A stretch of DNA of 21,166 bases from Folioceros fuciformis (taxonomy: Eukaryota; Anthocerotophyta; Anthocerotopsida; Anthocerotales), in NCBI GenBank assembly GCA_049999805.1, contig JBNGIO010006445.1:78452-99617 (forward strand). The letters are read 5' to 3'. Each line of letters opens with the position of its first letter. Within the stretch, counting starts at the first letter, position 1. The position numbers were made by a program, and so were the translations under genes. The notes under the pieces are model-generated. The model ran no database searches, was not told the origin of the DNA, and was given only the letters and a program-made list of their open reading frames with translations. Positions 18,810 to 21,166 of this stretch are shown here, one piece after another.

Positions 18810-21166
18810 CTAGCAGTAGAACATCTTGTGTCGAATTTTCGGGGCTGGATTAGGAACTTCAGTGTCTCCTGGTCCGATGTAACACCGGGCTCTGAAGGCC
18901 AGGTGATGGGCATAATATGCCGGTGGCACAATCGACACAGATCGGGTGCATCTGGCATACGTCGAACACAGATAGTTAGTCAGGGTCTGCAGAGAGTCGG
19001 CAGAGAATCTGTTGTCATCGTAGAGCACATGGTAATGGGTGGGCCGGCTGGTTCCCTTCAATCCTGCATGACTGCACAGATAGAAATCGAACTCTGTAGG
19101 ATGACACACGCCGGAGTCCACAACAGTCCCCGCCTTGATATTCCCCTTCCTGTCGCGATACATCTCGTCTCTGCTGAAAGGGAAGAAGCGCGTGTGGTGC
19201 CTCTTCTGGACAACGACGAAGGTGACCAACGGGTTGTAGTCTGCTTCAAGACTGTGGCAAGCCCTTTGAATGGCCGTCAGCTCATTGCTCAACACAATTT
19301 GAAACTGGCCTTCACTCACACCATCCCGGTAGAAAAGAATCCGTCCCGGCTTCATCTTGGATTGGCTGTAGAAGGACATTAAGAGCGTCCTGACCATACC
19401 CTCAAGCTTCAAAATCTGCTCCACGCGGCTCTTCTGGGAACTGATCAGGCCAGCATAGGTAGACACATACGGCCAATCCTGAGAGGCAACTACTGCAGCG
19501 ATGGATATTCCATCATCTCCTGGGCTAGGATGAGTAACATCGGCACCGAAGATGATCGTTGGCGTTGCGCCTAAAGTTGGAAGCTTGCTTGACACGGCTT
19601 CGACCAGCACATTGTTTCTTCCTCCCATCTTCACATTGATCTTCATGGCAACGTTGGCCATATACTGGTCCTTCCCCATTCTTACATGCTTGGCACTGCA
19701 GCACTGCGACATCACGCCAATGTTTGTCTCGCAGATCCTCTTCAATTCGGCATACCAGTCATACCTGATGTCAGGCAGCGCCACAAGGAGCAAGTCCACA
19801 TCCTTGTTTTTCATAAAATCTGTAAACTTATTCGCATTCGGAGGCAAATTAGCAATGGGGAACACGGGACTGGTGTTGAAGTGCATTCCCAGATCGGTGC
19901 ACTTTCGGACGAGGGCTTGGAAAAACCGGAAGGTATCGTCGTTGGAGAGGTGCGAGAAGTTGACGGCAGCCCACCTGTCAACTCTACCCCCCGAATGGAA
20001 CTGAACCTTGCCCATCATATTCCAAGCACCGTTTACAGGCTGAACAGAGTGACCTGTGCCGTACAACAACGTGGGAGGTGGCAAAAGCCTCGCATCCACA
20101 GTCACAATCTTGTCACTGACCTGCATCCCGAACTCTCTAGCGTAAGAATCTTTCATATACTGGTTGAGGTTAACAATGTTCAAAATATCCCGCTCTCTGT
20201 CAGCAGGACTTTGAGAGGTCATCTCAAGTAGACCACTCCTGGCTCTCTCCCCAAGCATTCTCCCCGGGTATCGCTGCCCAGGCAAAATCCTACACAGTTC
20301 CATAGGCAGATAATTTGGTCTCGACGCCGACCCCACATCCAAGCACGGCAGCCTAGTCCACCTCAGCTCCTTATCATACTTGTTCTTGAAATATTGCACC
20401 ACGCTTATCTGCTGTCCACCTGAATCTGCAAAAGTAAGCTCACCAGTCGTGACGTCGGTGAGCTTGAATACCCGGTGCTTCCTTCTCATCTCGCCCCGAT
20501 GAGTCACCTCCACCTTCACTCCCCGGAGTGTTCTCCCAATTTCTCTGCATTGCGCTTCAGTGAGGGCTCTCTTCTCGTCCAAGGTCCTGTCGCGCTCCCT
20601 CAGGAAATCAATGACATGCATCTCTCCCAGCAGAGCAGTTGCTGAAACATTCACATTCAACGACAAGCCCATCTGCACAGGGCGGACACTTTGGAAAAAA
20701 CCTCTCCACCCCACCAGCCCATCACCCAGATTAACGACCCCCCCAAGGTTTGGCGAGTAAAAGGACCTCCCAATGGGACTGTAATTTAGAGTAGGCCGCT
20801 CCCGCAAAACAATGTCCAGCTCCTGAATCAACTCTTGCGGCAAGTCGGAGGTCTTCCCCTCACGAAACAGACGCCATTGCGCCACATCCACGGTCCTCGC
20901 GAACTTGATGGTGATGTTATACTTTCTCTCCTTTCTCGGCTTCACATCATTTGCAGTCTCCTCCCTCTCCCTCCCCCTCTCCTCGTCGGGGGAGACAACA
21001 AACGTCTTGCAATCAAACGGCAATTTCCCAGCCGAGTACAGACTACTCCTCCCATCATACACAGGCATCCTTCCCCCAAATTCCCCGCCATACAATCTGA
21101 GCATCAGGGCGATCAGCAGCCGGTTGAGAGACCGAGACACAACCTCCGGCGTTATAAGCACATGGT
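18810..21166 (-). CDS. AGO: Argonaute (plant AGO family), 5'-truncated by the window, intronless as far as visible
   Basis: Effector of RNA silencing: binds a small RNA and represses or slices complementary transcripts. At least 783 codons run without an intron to the stop at 18810. The frame is open to the right edge, where no ATG in frame is seen, and the N-terminal extension of the family is missing from view. Numbering from 21161: N domain from the start (ITPEVVSRSLNR, PVYDGRSSLYSAG, NYSPIGRSFYSP), PAZ about 180-300 (GVKVEVTHRG, YLPMELCRILPGQRY), MID about 450-525 (KRICETNIGVMSQCC, QYMANVAMKINVKMGGRNN), PIWI to about 760. The slicer tetrad is complete: D541 (GADVTHP), E581 (SRVEQIL), D613 (YRDGVSEGQF), H709 (GTSRPTHYHVL). 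The C-terminus is short and ends KMFYC, the usual F-Y-C end. Closest in feel to the AGO1/5/10 group, but I cannot place the clade. Flanked downstream by AT-rich, repeat-rich DNA. Confidence 0.97.
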   Translation of the reverse strand, partial: HVLITPEVVSRSLNRLLIALMLRLYGGEFGGRMPVYDGRSSLYSAGKLPFDCKTFVVSPDEERGREREETANDVKPRKERKYNITIKFARTVDVAQWRLFREGKTSDLPQELIQELDIVLRERPTLNYSPIGRSFYSPNLGGVVNLGDGLVGWRGFFQSVRPVQMGLSLNVNVSATALLGEMHVIDFLRERDRTLDEKRALTEAQCREIGRTLRGVKVEVTHRGEMRRKHRVFKLTDVTTGELTFADSGGQQISVVQYFKNKYDKELRWTRLPCLDVGSASRPNYLPMELCRILPGQRYPGRMLGERARSGLLEMTSQSPADRERDILNIVNLNQYMKDSYAREFGMQVSDKIVTVDARLLPPPTLLYGTGHSVQPVNGAWNMMGKVQFHSGGRVDRWAAVNFSHLSNDDTFRFFQALVRKCTDLGMHFNTSPVFPIANLPPNANKFTDFMKNKDVDLLLVALPDIRYDWYAELKRICETNIGVMSQCCSAKHVRMGKDQYMANVAMKINVKMGGRNNVLVEAVSSKLPTLGATPTIIFGADVTHPSPGDDGISIAAVVASQDWPYVSTYAGLISSQKSRVEQILKLEGMVRTLLMSFYSQSKMKPGRILFYRDGVSEGQFQIVLSNELTAIQRACHSLEADYNPLVTFVVVQKRHHTRFFPFSRDEMYRDRKGNIKAGTVVDSGVCHPTEFDFYLCSHAGLKGTSRPTHYHVLYDDNRFSADSLQTLTNYLCSTYARCTRSVSIVPPAYYAHHLAFRARCYIGPGDTEVPNPAPKIRHKMFYC

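Noticed and set aside
19552-20231. 150- and 181-codon open frames on + within Argonaute
   Set aside because: Antisense shadows of the strongly conserved AGO coding sequence.
1-21166. Search for CRISPR arrays, bacterial operons or ribosome-binding sites
   Set aside because: All genes are spliced or otherwise clearly eukaryotic; the tandem repeats lack the repeat-spacer pattern.

Overview
The window is nuclear DNA of a green plant, most likely a streptophyte with a compact genome. The evidence is spliceosomal genes with short introns (mostly about 80-130 bp), plant-type orthologues (the nucleolar GTPase NUG2, PRMT6 with its plant-like central insertion and ESVMR C-terminus, an NC2-beta with the plant MTEEEA...RMN tail, a plant-type Argonaute) and a plant telo-box in front of a ribosome-biogenesis gene. 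I cannot name the species. Exon borders were deduced by hand from splice sites, reading phase and remembered family sequences; no search was run.

Layout, left to right. 1-2328 (-): NUG2/GNL2-type GTPase for 60S assembly, 11 exons, 3' end beyond the window. 2329-2511: short divergent promoter with a telo-box. 2512-3366 (+): intronless F-box protein with Sel1-like repeats. 3459-3597: 38-39 bp minisatellite. 4134-7342 (-): PRMT6-type arginine methyltransferase, 13 exons, two introns with GC donors. 8103-9156 (+): mitochondrial complex I subunit NDUFA12, 5 exons including a 27-base one. 10332-11364 (-): NC2-beta/Dr1, 5 exons. 11788-15496 (+): a 17-exon gene for a 672-residue protein that joins an elongin-C/SKP1-like POZ domain, an F-box-like segment and ribonuclease-inhibitor-type LRRs. 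About 15931-16560: a decayed partial copy of the LRR half of that gene. 16560-18800: gene-free, rich in short tandem and inverted repeats, then very AT-rich. 18810-21166 (-): Argonaute, uninterrupted over the whole visible part, 5' end beyond the window.

The seven genes alternate strictly in strand (- + - + - + -), giving three divergent intergenic regions and convergent 3' ends. The genes are unrelated housekeeping and regulatory functions (ribosome assembly, chromatin and transcription control, respiration, ubiquitin ligase adaptors, small-RNA silencing), so this is an ordinary eukaryotic neighbourhood, not a gene cluster. The items most worth a second look are the POZ/F-box/LRR fusion, its decayed tandem copy, the intronless Argonaute and the paired GC-AG introns.
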